The notes: generated by a model not told the origin, from the sequence alone. DNA of 34,023 bases from Streptomyces sp. MMG1533 (GCF_001279775.1 NZ_LGDG01000283.1:1-34023); one strand, 5' to 3'. Shown: positions 23,961-32,490, counted from the first letter of the stretch. Program-made: numbers and translations.

Positions 23961-24315
23961 CGAGCACTGCCTCCAGAAGGGCCCGGTCTGTCGGGTTGTG
24001 GGTGAACTCGGGGGGTTTGGTAGTCAGCGCCCCGCAGTCGACGAGGTCCGACAGCAGCACCTTGGTGACCACCGCCGGCAGCTTCAGGTGGGCGGCGACC
24101 TCGGCGACCGAGACGGGCGCACGGCACATGTCGAGTACTTGTGCGTGTTCGGGTCCGAGGTAGCCGAGGGGGGTGGCTCCGGTGGCCATCACGTGCGACA
24201 GCAGGTCGAGCGCGATGGTGGGCCGGGTACGACCGTTGCTGACGGTGAAAGGGCGCACCAGCCGTCCGGCCGCGTCGTCGAGCCAGGGCCCGTCGCCGGC
24301 CGCCGTCACGCTCAA
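23938..24315 (-). CDS. cvnC: Conservon DUF742 protein (CvnC)
   Basis: Protein of about 125 residues with the DUF742 pattern: a winged-helix-like core AQVLDMCRAPVSVAEVAAHL followed by KLPAVVTKVLLSDLVDCGAL, preceded by RLVRPFTVSNGRTRP. The start is a TTG at 24315 that overlaps the cvnB stop as TTGA; a GTG two codons on is the alternative. The downstream end overlaps cvnD. Known conservon work places CvnC in a complex with the sensor and the roadblock protein at the membrane. Confidence 0.92.
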   Translation of the reverse strand: MSVTAAGDGPWLDDAAGRLVRPFTVSNGRTRPTIALDLLSHVMATGATPLGYLGPEHAQVLDMCRAPVSVAEVAAHLKLPAVVTKVLLSDLVDCGALTTKPPEFTHNPTDRALLEAVLDGLRRQL

Positions 24316-24746
24316 GGCCTCATCGCCGACGGTCCGACGGCGTGCTGCCGGGGTGCGGTCACCAGGTAGGGCCGGACGCTCTTGACCAGCATCGCCATCT
24401 CGTAGCCGAGCACCGCCGCGTCGGCCTCGCGGCCGGCGAGCACGGCGAGACAGGTGCCGGATCCCGCGGTGGTCACGAACAGCAGGGTCGCGTCGAGTTC
24501 GACGACGACCTGGCGGACCTCACCGCCGTCGCCGAAGCGGACGCCGGCGCTGCGGCCGAGGGAGTAGAGGCCGGAGGCCAGGGCGGCCATGTGATCGGCG
24601 CTGTCGGGGTCGAGGCCGTGGACCGACTTCACGAGCCCGTCGCAGGAGAGGAGGACCGCACTGGTGGTGTGCGGTACGCGCTGCACGAGGCCGCTCATCA
24701 GCCAGTCGAGATCGGATACATGGCCGGTCGGCGCTTCGCTCGCCAT
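24312..24746 (-). CDS. cvnB: Conservon roadblock/LC7 protein (CvnB)
   Basis: Roadblock/LC7-domain protein of 144 residues: LDWLMSGLVQRVPHTTSAVLLSCDGLVKS at the start, then DHMAALASGLYSLGRSAGVRF and VRQVVVELDATLLFVTTAGSG. Roadblock proteins act as regulators (GAP-like) of MglA/CvnD-type GTPases. The ATG at 24746 has AAGGAG 10 bases upstream. It follows cvnA by 68 bp and its stop overlaps cvnC. Confidence 0.93.
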   Translation of the reverse strand: MASEAPTGHVSDLDWLMSGLVQRVPHTTSAVLLSCDGLVKSVHGLDPDSADHMAALASGLYSLGRSAGVRFGDGGEVRQVVVELDATLLFVTTAGSGTCLAVLAGREADAAVLGYEMAMLVKSVRPYLVTAPRQHAVGPSAMRP

Positions 24747-24814
24747 GGTGGATCGACTCCTTGAGGTACGAAGGTCTGCGGGAGCGCTGGGGGGTGGGGT
24801 GGAGACGGGCGTGG

Positions 24815-27055
24815 TCATCCGGCGGGTGCGCTCCCGTCGTGCCGGGTGGTGTGGTCGAGGTCGAGACCGGGCGCGGACCCGCCGTCCCGCACGCCAGGTA
24901 CGTCGTGCATCCCGGGCCCGTGCGTGGGGCGCGCCTCGGATATGTGGGACGGATCCATGGGTCGTACGTCCATGGAGGGCGGAGTGGCCATGTCTGTGAC
25001 GTCTGTGTGGCCGAGGCTCAGGGGCGCGAAGGGCGCCGTCCCGGGAAGCGGCACAGGCGTGTGTACGGCGTCCAGGGGGGTGGGCTCCACGTGGGGCGGC
25101 GCCATGTCGGCCCGCTCCATGTGGGTCGGCTCCATGTGCGTGGGCAGGGTGTGGGCCGACTCCATGTGCGCGGGCTCCACAGGGACCGACCCCATGGGCA
25201 CCGACCCCATGGGCACCGACCCCATGGGGGCAGACCCCATGGGCAACGCCGAGGGTGTCGTCGGCTCGCCGGACGCGGCCTCCAGGTGCTGTTGCGCCTC
25301 GGCCAGCCCGATGCCCCGCTGGAAGGCCGCCATCAGGCCCGGGTCGTGACCGGCCGGGTACTCCGACTCCTGGCGGGGCGCCGGCCCGTCGCGCAGCTGG
25401 GGCGCGATGTGCTCCTGGGCCCGCCGCCGAGGCAGTTGGGGCTTGCCCATGGTGCCGCGCACGGCGCCGTTGCGCGGGGTGGGAGGAGCGGCCACGTGCT
25501 CCGAGACCAGGTGCCGGTGGTCGGGCCGGATGCCGGGCACCGCCTCCGCCGGGGTGGGCCGCTCCTCGCGGGCCCCGCGCACGGGCAGCGGTGCCGGTGC
25601 TCCGCCGTTTCGCGTCGGCGGCGCGGGGGGTGCGGTCCGTACGGTCTCCCGCTGCCGGGGACGCGGTGTCTCCCGCTGCTGAGGGCGCGGCGGGGCCTGC
25701 GACGCGATCGGTGGGCTCGGCGTGCCCCGGCGCCCCGCCTCGGGCGGCCCCGGCTGCGGATGCTGGTGCTGGTGCGGCAGCGGCACGGACGGCCCCGCCC
25801 CGCCCTCCGGGGCGTCCGGCGGCTGCGGTACGGCTCCGGAGGCACCCGGAGCCGTACCCAGCAGGGCCTGTGGTACCACGAGGACGGCCTGGACACCGCC
25901 GTAGATGTTGGTCTGCAGCCGGACGTGGATGCCGTGCCGTTTGGCGAGCTGCGAGACCACGAACAGCCCGATGCGGCCGTCGGCCAGCAGGCTGGCCACG
26001 TTGACCTGGTCCGGGTCGGCGAGCAGGGCGTTCATCCGGCCCTGCTCGCCGACGGGCAGGCCGAGCCCGCGGTCCTCGACCTCGACGGCGAGCCCCGAGG
26101 TGACGAGGTTGGCGCGCAGCAGCACCTGGGTGTGCGGGGCGGAGAACACCGTGGCGTTCTCGACGAGTTCGGCCAGCAGGTGGATCACGTCGGCGACGGC
26201 GTGGCCGCGCAGGGTGCCGTCGATGGGCGGCACGAGCTTGACCCGTGAGTACTGCTCGACCTCGGCGATGGCCGAGCGCAGCACCTCGGTCATGGAGACC
26301 GGGTTGCTCCACTGCCGACGGGAGACGGCTCCGCCGAGCACGGCGAGGTTCTCGGCGTGACGGCGGATGCGGGTGGCGAGATGGTCGACGTGGAAGAGGC
26401 CCTTGAGGAGGTCGGGATCCTCGATCTCGTTCTCCAGCTCGTCGAGGATCGAGATCTCGCGGTGCACCAGCGACTGCAGACGCCGGGCGAGGTTGAGGAA
26501 GACCTCGAGTTTCTGTTCGCTGCCCGCCTGGCTGGAGAGCTGCGCGGCCTGGACGACGGCGGTGACGGCGCCGTCGTGGGCGCGCGCGAGGTCGGTGGCG
26601 AGCAGTTCGAAGTCGTCGGCGTCCTCGGGCGGGCCGCTGTGCGGCTTGCGCTGCGGCGGGCCCTCACCGCGGCGCAGCGCCTCAACCAGGGATCGCAGGT
26701 CGGCTTCGCCGCGCGCACTGCTGCGGCGCAGGCCGCCGATGCGGTCGCTCACCGACTGGGCGGCGCGGTCGGCGGCCACTGCGGCGATCAGGATGCCCGC
26801 GCAGGTCACCGACACGGCTCCGGCGAGCACGCACCACAGGGTCAGGCTGGGCCGGGCGCCGGTGGACCGGACGGTGAACAGGACGGCGGCGCAGGCGCTG
26901 AGGGCGACGGCGACGGGCGGCAGCACGGCGAGACGCAGCAGCTGGGGCCGTATGTGGGTCTCGGGCAGCGCGGGAACGGCTCGGGCGGCCGGCCGGCCGT
27001 GCCGCCCGCCCTCACGGCGGTCAGCACGTGCGGCCGGGGCGCGGAGGTGAGACAT
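24815..27055 (-). CDS. cvnA: Conservon sensor kinase-like ATPase (CvnA) with long repeat-rich tail
   Basis: Membrane protein of 746 residues. Two transmembrane helices (about 37-60 and 70-95) are separated by only a short outer loop, so there is no large extracellular sensor. A helical dimer-like region with VHREISILDELENE and a HATPase domain follow (N-box ELVENA, G1 DRGLGLP, G2 ADGRIGLFVVSQL). The last 300 residues are Pro/Arg-rich and then Met-rich, with tandem MGSVP-type repeats. ATG 27055 is preferred because GAGGACA precedes it and the membrane part follows directly; the upstream open frame is not protein-like. It heads the cvnABCD-GAF operon. Confidence 0.93.
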   Translation of the reverse strand: MSHLRAPAARADRREGGRHGRPAARAVPALPETHIRPQLLRLAVLPPVAVALSACAAVLFTVRSTGARPSLTLWCVLAGAVSVTCAGILIAAVAADRAAQSVSDRIGGLRRSSARGEADLRSLVEALRRGEGPPQRKPHSGPPEDADDFELLATDLARAHDGAVTAVVQAAQLSSQAGSEQKLEVFLNLARRLQSLVHREISILDELENEIEDPDLLKGLFHVDHLATRIRRHAENLAVLGGAVSRRQWSNPVSMTEVLRSAIAEVEQYSRVKLVPPIDGTLRGHAVADVIHLLAELVENATVFSAPHTQVLLRANLVTSGLAVEVEDRGLGLPVGEQGRMNALLADPDQVNVASLLADGRIGLFVVSQLAKRHGIHVRLQTNIYGGVQAVLVVPQALLGTAPGASGAVPQPPDAPEGGAGPSVPLPHQHQHPQPGPPEAGRRGTPSPPIASQAPPRPQQRETPRPRQRETVRTAPPAPPTRNGGAPAPLPVRGAREERPTPAEAVPGIRPDHRHLVSEHVAAPPTPRNGAVRGTMGKPQLPRRRAQEHIAPQLRDGPAPRQESEYPAGHDPGLMAAFQRGIGLAEAQQHLEAASGEPTTPSALPMGSAPMGSVPMGSVPMGSVPVEPAHMESAHTLPTHMEPTHMERADMAPPHVEPTPLDAVHTPVPLPGTAPFAPLSLGHTDVTDMATPPSMDVRPMDPSHISEARPTHGPGMHDVPGVRDGGSAPGLDLDHTTRHDGSAPAG
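25185..25244 (-). repeat. Four tandem 15-bp repeats inside cvnA (MGSVP peptide repeat)
   Basis: The unit ACCGACCCCATGGGC is repeated at 25185, 25200 and 25215, with a variant at 25230. On the coding strand it gives PMGSV repeats in the disordered C-terminal tail of CvnA, followed by further Met/His-rich degenerate copies (MESAH, MEPTH, MERAD). Confidence 0.92.
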
Positions 27056-27859
27056 CGGTGTCCTCGTCGTACTGGTCCGTCGGGCCTGATTGCCCTGCTG
27101 CGCATGTCGGGTGCGTACGCGGGCACGCGCATGCGGGTGCCGATCGGCAGAACCGAACTTTCCGTCCCTGCGTCGCCCGACGGACACTGACAGTAGTCGG
27201 CAACGCATCATGCGCGGTGGGCAGTTGACAAACTCCCACGGACAGCGTCCCGCTCTGGTATGAGGCCTCGCACGACAGATCGATAAGCCCCTCGCCCGTC
27301 CGCTCCCATCAGGCCAGGGATCGATCGACACTGGTCAGAGCCGGTCACAAACGGATGGCAAGACTGAGGCAAGACCGAGGCAGGCCGAGGAGACCCTCTC
27401 CCCGGCGGGTGACCTGTACGGCGACTTCCGGTCGCCCTCGCCCCGGGGAGTCAGCACCACAGGGCCTCGCGAGCACCCCCATGAGATTTACGCTCCGTAG
27501 CCACCCTTGCCGGGCAGCCTGCTGGGACCGCGCGCCTCGCGCCCCTTCCCCAAGCCCCGGAACGACCGCCTGCATGCCCCGTCGCCGATGAGCACGCTCC
27601 CCACAGGGGTCCCGGCCTCAACTCCGCGCAGCCGCCTCCCTCCACACGACCCGGCCTCAGCTCCGAGCAGCCCGGGCCGCCCCCTCCACACGACCCGGCC
27701 GCCACCCCGCACGACCCGGCCCCGCGCCGAGCGACGCCGACCGTCCACCCGTCGGCCTGTCCCCGCCACCCCGAACAACCACCTGGCCGCCCGTCGGCGA
27801 ACAGGTCGGGCAGCAGCCCTTCGCCCCGAGCCGCCCGCAGTCGTAACCGCCTCCGCCCG
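27056..27859. other. 804-bp region without a supported gene, upstream of cvnA
   Basis: No frame here looks protein-coding. The part near cvnA (27056-27400) is less GC-rich and should hold its promoter, but no clear -35/-10 pair stands out. From about 27610 to 27720 there are imperfect direct repeats built around CACACGACCCGGCC (at 27643, 27687 and, degenerate, 27709), which explain the long spurious frames on both strands. Confidence 0.6.
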
Positions 27860-29125
27860 TCAGCCCGCGGGAACGACCTCCGGCTCGCCCGACGCCTCGC
27901 CCTTGCCCTGCGGCGCGTCACCGGTCGTGGCGTCCTGTTCCCGGGCCGCCGAGTCGGCCGAGGTCTTGATCGCCGCCTCGGTCAGCGCGTCGGCAGCCGG
28001 CCAGCCGCCCGCCGGTGCCGCGGCCACGCCCCGCCACCACGGCTCCCTCGGCACGGTCTCGGCCGTGGGCTCGAAGGGCTCGCCGGGCCGGGGCAGGGCG
28101 ATCGGGGCCTTCACGGCCCGGGCGGACGCGATGGTGCCCTCGCCGGGATCGGCCCACGCGTGCATGGCGAGGTTGAAGGTGGCCCAGTGGATCGGCAGGA
28201 GCACGCCGTGCGGCCGGCCGCCCTGGAGGTCGAGGTGAGCGCGCACGCCTTCCTCGGGGGTCATGTGGATGTCCGGCCAGTACTCGCTGTATGCGCCGAT
28301 CTGGATCATCGTGGCGTCGAAGGGACCGTGCTCGGCGCCGACGTCCTGGAAGCCCTCGAAGTAGCCGGTGTCGCCACTGTGGTAGATCCGGTGCTCGTCG
28401 CCGGCGACGACCCAGGAGGCCCACAGCGTGTGCTGCGTGTTGCGCAGGCCGCGGCCGCAGAAGTGGCGGGCCGGCGTGGCCGTCAGGGTGAGACCGCCGA
28501 CCTTCGTGGCCTCGTGCCAGTCCAGCTCGCGCAGCCGGTCGGCCGACACCCCCCAGTGCTCCAGGTGGGCGCCGACGCCCAGCGGCACGGCGAACAGCGT
28601 GTCGGTGTCGGCCAGCGCCTTGATCGTGGGCATGTCGAGGTGGTCGTAGTGGTCGTGCGAGATGACGACGACGTCGACCGGGCCGAGCGCGGCCAGCGGC
28701 AGGGGCACGGGGTGCAGCCGCTTGGGCCCGGCAAAGGGGAACGGGGAGCAGCGCTCGCCCCAGACCGGGTCGAAGAGCACCCGCTGCCCGTCGATCTCCG
28801 CGAGCACGCTGGAGTGCCCCATCCAGGTCAGCCGCAGCCCGGTGGCGGGGGGCTTGGCGATGTCGGCGAGCGTGGTGGCGTGGACCGGCACGGTGCCCGT
28901 CGGGGCGCGGCGGGGGCGCTCGTCCTTGTCGAAGTACACCTTCGCGAGTTCCAGCGACGAAACGGAGGGCCGGGTGCTTGCGGTGCCTCCGGGGTTCTGG
29001 AAGACCCCGTCCTTGAAGTGGGGCGATCTGCGGATGCGCGCCAGGCGCTCACCGCTCGGGTCCGCACCGAAGGCCGCGGGCCGCAGCGCGCGAAGCCCGG
29101 AGCTCGGGGAACGGAAACCGGTCAC
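27860..29125 (-). CDS. Metallo-beta-lactamase-fold hydrolase (NAPE-PLD / UlaG-like)
   Basis: Zinc-dependent hydrolase of 421 residues. The metal motif is SHDHYDHLD (H157, H159, D161, H162), with further ligands in PARHFCGRG and the late YHSGDTGYFEGF and PIHWATFNL. The arrangement is that of N-acyl-phosphatidylethanolamine phospholipase D-like and UlaG-like enzymes, so a phosphodiester or lactone substrate is plausible. The start is a GTG at 29125 with GGAGG 7 bases upstream. A low-complexity acidic tail of about 50 residues ends it. It is divergent from the amino-acid dehydrogenase, sharing a 147-bp control region. Confidence 0.88.
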   Translation of the reverse strand: MTGFRSPSSGLRALRPAAFGADPSGERLARIRRSPHFKDGVFQNPGGTASTRPSVSSLELAKVYFDKDERPRRAPTGTVPVHATTLADIAKPPATGLRLTWMGHSSVLAEIDGQRVLFDPVWGERCSPFPFAGPKRLHPVPLPLAALGPVDVVVISHDHYDHLDMPTIKALADTDTLFAVPLGVGAHLEHWGVSADRLRELDWHEATKVGGLTLTATPARHFCGRGLRNTQHTLWASWVVAGDEHRIYHSGDTGYFEGFQDVGAEHGPFDATMIQIGAYSEYWPDIHMTPEEGVRAHLDLQGGRPHGVLLPIHWATFNLAMHAWADPGEGTIASARAVKAPIALPRPGEPFEPTAETVPREPWWRGVAAAPAGGWPAADALTEAAIKTSADSAAREQDATTGDAPQGKGEASGEPEVVPAG

Positions 29126-29214
29126 GGTGTACCTCCAGGGTGGAGTCGGTGAGGCGTTCCATTATGGTCGCCCCCTCTGACAACGGGGTTACCACCGCTG
29201 ATCCGTTCCGTGCG

Positions 29215-29244
29215 TTGACAGGACACGGCCACCCTTCGGATACT
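29215..29244 (+). promoter_or_regulatory. Vegetative-type promoter of the amino-acid dehydrogenase
   Basis: TTGACA (29215-29220), an exact -35 consensus, and GATACT (29239-29244) are 18 bases apart. Transcription would start near 29251, leaving a short leader with GGAGGAG at 29261-29267 before the ATG at 29273. Confidence 0.75.
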
Positions 29245-29272
29245 GACTCACCGTTCAGTTGGAGGAGACCGC

Positions 29273-30451
29273 ATGACCGCCCCCCTGATGTCGCTCACCT
29301 GGACCGACCACCTCACCGGTCGCCAGGGCTTCCTGGTCGTCGACCGGCTGGTGCGCGGCGTTTCCAGCGGCGGGCTGCGCATGCGCGCGGGCTGCACGCT
29401 CGACGAGGTCACCGGCCTCGCCCGCGGCATGACCATGAAGGAGGCGCTGCACTACAACCCCGAGGGCCGCTACGTCCCCCTCGGCGGCGCCAAAGGCGGT
29501 ATCGACTGCGACCCCCGGGAGCCCGGGGCGTACGACCTACTGGTGCGCTACCTGCGCGCCATGCGCCCGTACGTCGAGAGCCTGTGGACCACGGGCGAGG
29601 ACCTCGGCCTCACCCAGGACCTGGTGGACCGGGCGGCCTCGGAGGCGGGGCTCGTCTCTTCCGTCCAGGCCGTGTATCCGCTGCTCGACGACGAGGCCGC
29701 GGCCCGGCAACGGCTCGCGGACGCCTTCGCGGTCGACGTGGACGGCATCGGTCTCGACGAGCTGGTCGGCGGCTGCGGTGTGGCGGAGTCGGTGCTCACG
29801 GCCCTGGACCGGGCCGGCGTGGCGTATGCGGGCACACGGGTCGCCGTGCAGGGCCTGGGCACCATGGGCGGGGCCACCGCGCGCTTCCTCACGCGCGCGG
29901 GGCTCACCGTCGTGGCCGTCGCCGACATCAAGGGCACGATCGCCAACTCGGCGGGCCTCGACATCGAGGCGCTGCTCGCGGCGCGGGACGCCTACGGCAC
30001 GGTGGACCGGGCCGTGCTGCGTCCCGGCGACCGGGAACTGCCGGGCGACGCCTGGCTGTCCGGCGGCGCGGAGGTGCTGGTACCCGCGGCGGTCTCGTAC
30101 GCGATCGACACCACCAACCAGGAGCGGATCACGGCCCGCTGGATCGTCGAGGCGGCCAACATGCCCGTCCTCCCTGAGGCGGAGGAACTGCTGTCCGCGC
30201 GCGGGGTGACCGTCCTGCCGGACGTGGTCGTCAACTCCGGTACGAACGCCTGGTGGTGGTGGACGCTCTTCGGTGACATCGACGCCGACGCGGACGCGGC
30301 GTTCGCCCACACGCGCCGCTCGATGCGCGCCCTGGTCGAGCAGATGCTGGCCCGCGCGGAGCGGGACGGCACGACCCCGCGGGCGGCCGCGCACGCCATC
30401 GTCGCGGACCGGCTGCCGGTGATCGCCGAGCGGTTCGGCTGGTACCGGTAG
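29273..30451 (+). CDS. Glu/Leu/Phe/Val dehydrogenase-family enzyme
   Basis: Amino-acid dehydrogenase of 392 residues that should reversibly deaminate an L-amino acid with NAD(P)+. The substrate lysine is in PLGGAKGGIDCDP (K74), with a second lysine in RGMTMKEALHYNP, and the Rossmann loop is QGLGTMGGATARFLTRAG. The C-terminal VVNSGTNAWWWWTLFGD has the conserved VNSGG-like turn. The sequence is nearer to the glutamate-dehydrogenase type than to the short leucine/valine dehydrogenases, but the specificity cannot be fixed by eye. Strong ribosome site and promoter. The TetR gene follows on the same strand after 121 bp. Confidence 0.88.
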   Translation: MTAPLMSLTWTDHLTGRQGFLVVDRLVRGVSSGGLRMRAGCTLDEVTGLARGMTMKEALHYNPEGRYVPLGGAKGGIDCDPREPGAYDLLVRYLRAMRPYVESLWTTGEDLGLTQDLVDRAASEAGLVSSVQAVYPLLDDEAAARQRLADAFAVDVDGIGLDELVGGCGVAESVLTALDRAGVAYAGTRVAVQGLGTMGGATARFLTRAGLTVVAVADIKGTIANSAGLDIEALLAARDAYGTVDRAVLRPGDRELPGDAWLSGGAEVLVPAAVSYAIDTTNQERITARWIVEAANMPVLPEAEELLSARGVTVLPDVVVNSGTNAWWWWTLFGDIDADADAAFAHTRRSMRALVEQMLARAERDGTTPRAAAHAIVADRLPVIAERFGWYR

Positions 30452-30477
30452 CGAGGCGCCCGGCCCTCGGCGCGAAC

Positions 30478-30531
30478 GGTCGTTTCAGGTGTGCCTACCG
30501 GGGCGCGGGCCGGTGCGGCCGGTAAACGACC
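30478..30531. promoter_or_regulatory. Inverted repeat before the TetR gene
   Basis: GGTCGTTT (30478-30485) and AAACGACC (30524-30531) are exact complements, and ACCGG/CCGGT lie inside them, the left arm having 11 extra bases. It sits between the dehydrogenase stop and the TetR start. It could be a terminator of the first gene or a pair of TetR half-sites. Confidence 0.4.
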
Positions 30532-30560
30532 TCTGTCCGGCAGTGCACAGGACCACGGAT

Positions 30561-30566
30561 TAGGGT
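30561..30566 (+). promoter_or_regulatory. -10 element of a probable leaderless promoter
   Basis: TAGGGT ends 6 bases before the GTG start at 30573; there is no Shine-Dalgarno sequence. The spacing is the usual one for leaderless messages in Streptomyces. No good -35 is seen. Confidence 0.55.
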
Positions 30567-30572
30567 GACCGC

Positions 30573-31184
30573 GTGGCAAGAGTGCGGTTGAGCGTGGCCG
30601 AGCGGCGCGAGGAGCTGTTGCGGGCCGCCATCGAGCAGATCGAGGCGCGGGGCGTGGCGGCGGTCAGGATCGCCGATGTGGCCTCGGTGCTCGGCGTGAG
30701 CAACGCGCTGGTGCTCTATCACTTCTCCACCAAGGAGAAACTCGTCGCCGCCGCCTTCACGTACGCGGCCGAGGACGACCTCGCCCACCTGTCCAGGCTT
30801 CTCGGCCGCCGCACCTCGGCACTGCGCCGGCTGCGGGCAGCCGTGCGCTGGTACGCCCCGACGGGCCAGGCCAAGGGCTGGCGGCTGTGGATCGAGGGCT
30901 GGGCGGCCGCGCTGCGTGAGCCCGCACTCCAGGAGGTCACCCGGGACCTCGACCGGCAGTGGAAGGCGGCCCTCGCCGAGGTGATCGCCGAGGGTGTCGC
31001 CGCGGGCGAGTTCCGCTGCCCGGACCCGGGCGGCACGGCCCTGCGCCTCACGGCCCTGCTGGACGGGCTCGCCGTACAGCTCACGTCGTACTCGGGCGCT
31101 GTCTCGCGGTCCCGGGCACAGGAGTGGGTGGACGAGGCGCTCGCCCGGGAACTGGGGCTGGCGCGTGAGGCGTTGACGGCGTAG
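30573..31184 (+). CDS. TetR/AcrR-family transcriptional regulator
   Basis: Repressor-type protein of 203 residues. The N-terminal helix-turn-helix (about 8-55) has RREELLRAAIEQIEARGVAA followed by VRIADVASVLGVSNALVLYHF, and the C-terminal ligand-binding domain (about 70-195) is BetI-like with a TetR_C pattern (LRLTALLDGLAVQL). It starts at GTG 30573, probably leaderless. The neighbours on the same strand (dehydrogenase) and an inverted repeat upstream make local regulation possible, but no target is proven. A perfect palindrome lies 41 bp behind its stop. Confidence 0.92.
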   Translation: MARVRLSVAERREELLRAAIEQIEARGVAAVRIADVASVLGVSNALVLYHFSTKEKLVAAAFTYAAEDDLAHLSRLLGRRTSALRRLRAAVRWYAPTGQAKGWRLWIEGWAAALREPALQEVTRDLDRQWKAALAEVIAEGVAAGEFRCPDPGGTALRLTALLDGLAVQLTSYSGAVSRSRAQEWVDEALARELGLAREALTA

Positions 31185-31671
31185 GGGCGCCGAGCCCCCT
31201 ACCCCGCGAAAGCGTGGGCGGCCTTGCGCGCCCGGGCCCGGGCGCGCGGATGGGCCGGGCCCGCGGATGGGCCGGGCTGTCGAAGTCGAAGGCCACCGAG
31301 TGGATGCGGCCCGTGCGCGCGGCGGGGCCGGGCAGGCCGGGGCGATGAGTGTCACTGTCACGGCGAGCGCGACGGTGGGACGGGGCAGCGGCGCGGGCGT
31401 ACGGAGCAGGGGCATACGGCGCGGTGGGCGGCCCTCCGCCACGGCGGGAACGATTCACGGTCATGCCGGCAGCACCGTCATGCCATGCGGACGCACCACT
31501 CCCGCACGGTCACATCACGGGTCGAACCCCGGCGGCTCCACCGCGTCCGAACCGGCGACGGCTCCCCCACCCGCCGGTCACGCCCGCCCAAGCGGAGTGC
31601 CCGGGCGCACCCCCACAAGGAGGCCCGCACCGGGCACCGACATGCCTTCAAGCCCTAAGGCCCTCAAGACC
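31185..31671. other. 487-bp region without an intact gene; possible broken signal peptide
   Basis: A minus-strand frame from ATG 31415 begins like a signal peptide, MPLLRTPAPLPRPTVALAVT followed by VTLIAPACPAPP, and a neighbouring frame has a protein-like RIHSVAFDFDSPAHP. Neither continues into a recognisable protein, so this may be a frameshifted stump of a secreted protein. The region also holds two copies of a GCGGATGGGCCGGGC-like unit near 31247-31277. The rest shows nothing I can name. Confidence 0.35.
31226..31247. terminator. Perfect 22-bp palindrome behind the TetR gene
   Basis: GCGCGCCCGGG is followed directly by its exact complement CCCGGGCGCGC. It is all G and C, lies 41 bp after the TetR stop and can form a very stable stem or cruciform. 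A terminator role is likely but there is no T run. Confidence 0.5.
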
Positions 31672-32490
31672 TCAAGCCACCGAAGCGATCCGCGTCTTGA
31701 TGTCGTCCGGCGACAGCGCGCCCTTGGCGGTCACATGGTCGCCCGACGACTCCCCGCGCAGCCGCCGGCCGATCCACGGCACCAGGTACTCGCGCGCCCA
31801 GTGCACGTCGTCCCGCCGGACCTCGAGCGTGCCGCGCGGCGGGAGCGGCGGCCAGGGCTGGTCCGGGTCGGCCGGGATTTCCAGCCCGAGGACCTGACCC
31901 GCGCGCAGCGCCACGCGCGTGTGCCCGTCCGCCGACAGGTGAAGCCGGTCGCCGTCCCAGGCTCGCCGGTCCTGAATGGTCTTCAGGGACCACAGGTCGA
32001 GCACCGGACAGCCGTGGCGGTCGGCGATGGCACGCACATGTCCGTTGTAGGTGGCGATCTTGCCGCGCAGATGCTTGAGCACGGGCACGCCTCGGGTGTC
32101 GAATCCGGTCGTCACCATCACCGTGCCGGCGACGGCGGTGAGCTGCACCACCGCCCGCTCGAAGCGCTCGGCGACCTCGTCGGGGTCGGTGCCGGGCCGC
32201 AGGATGTCGTTGCCGCCGGCGCAGAAGGAGACCAGGTCCGGGGCCAGTTCGAGAGCCTGCGGAAGCTGGTCCTCCACGACCTGGTCGAGAAGTTTCCCCC
32301 GCACTGCGAGGTTCGCGTACTTGAAGTCGCCCTCGGGCCGCCGGTCCGCGAGCAGTACCGCGAACCGGTCGGCCCAGCCGACCAACGCCCCGTCGGGGCC
32401 GGGGTCGCCGACGCCCTCGGTGAAGCTGTCCCCCACCGACACGTACGACCCGATCACTGATCTGATGTCACTCTTCGAATCGTCTGCCAC
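31672..32490 (-). CDS. SGNH/GDSL-type hydrolase
   Basis: Esterase/lipase-type hydrolase of 272 residues. The four blocks are visible: nucleophile serine S22 in VGDSFTEG, a glycine in NLAVRG, the oxyanion asparagine N93 in GGND, and the catalytic pair in DRLHLSADGH. No signal peptide is seen, so it should act in the cytoplasm. The start is a GTG at 32490; AAAGGGAA lies rather far upstream, so the start is not certain. The C-terminal 60 residues (PWPPLPPRGTLEVRRDDVHWAREY onward) are typical of actinobacterial members. It follows the DUF6250 gene by 112 bp. Substrate unknown. Confidence 0.9.
   Translation of the reverse strand: MADDSKSDIRSVIGSYVSVGDSFTEGVGDPGPDGALVGWADRFAVLLADRRPEGDFKYANLAVRGKLLDQVVEDQLPQALELAPDLVSFCAGGNDILRPGTDPDEVAERFERAVVQLTAVAGTVMVTTGFDTRGVPVLKHLRGKIATYNGHVRAIADRHGCPVLDLWSLKTIQDRRAWDGDRLHLSADGHTRVALRAGQVLGLEIPADPDQPWPPLPPRGTLEVRRDDVHWAREYLVPWIGRRLRGESSGDHVTAKGALSPDDIKTRIASVA

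Noticed and set aside
27507..28238. Plus-strand gene in the gap before cvnA
   Set aside because: The frame is Pro/Arg/Thr-rich, built on direct repeats, and runs into the antisense of the metallo-beta-lactamase-fold gene.
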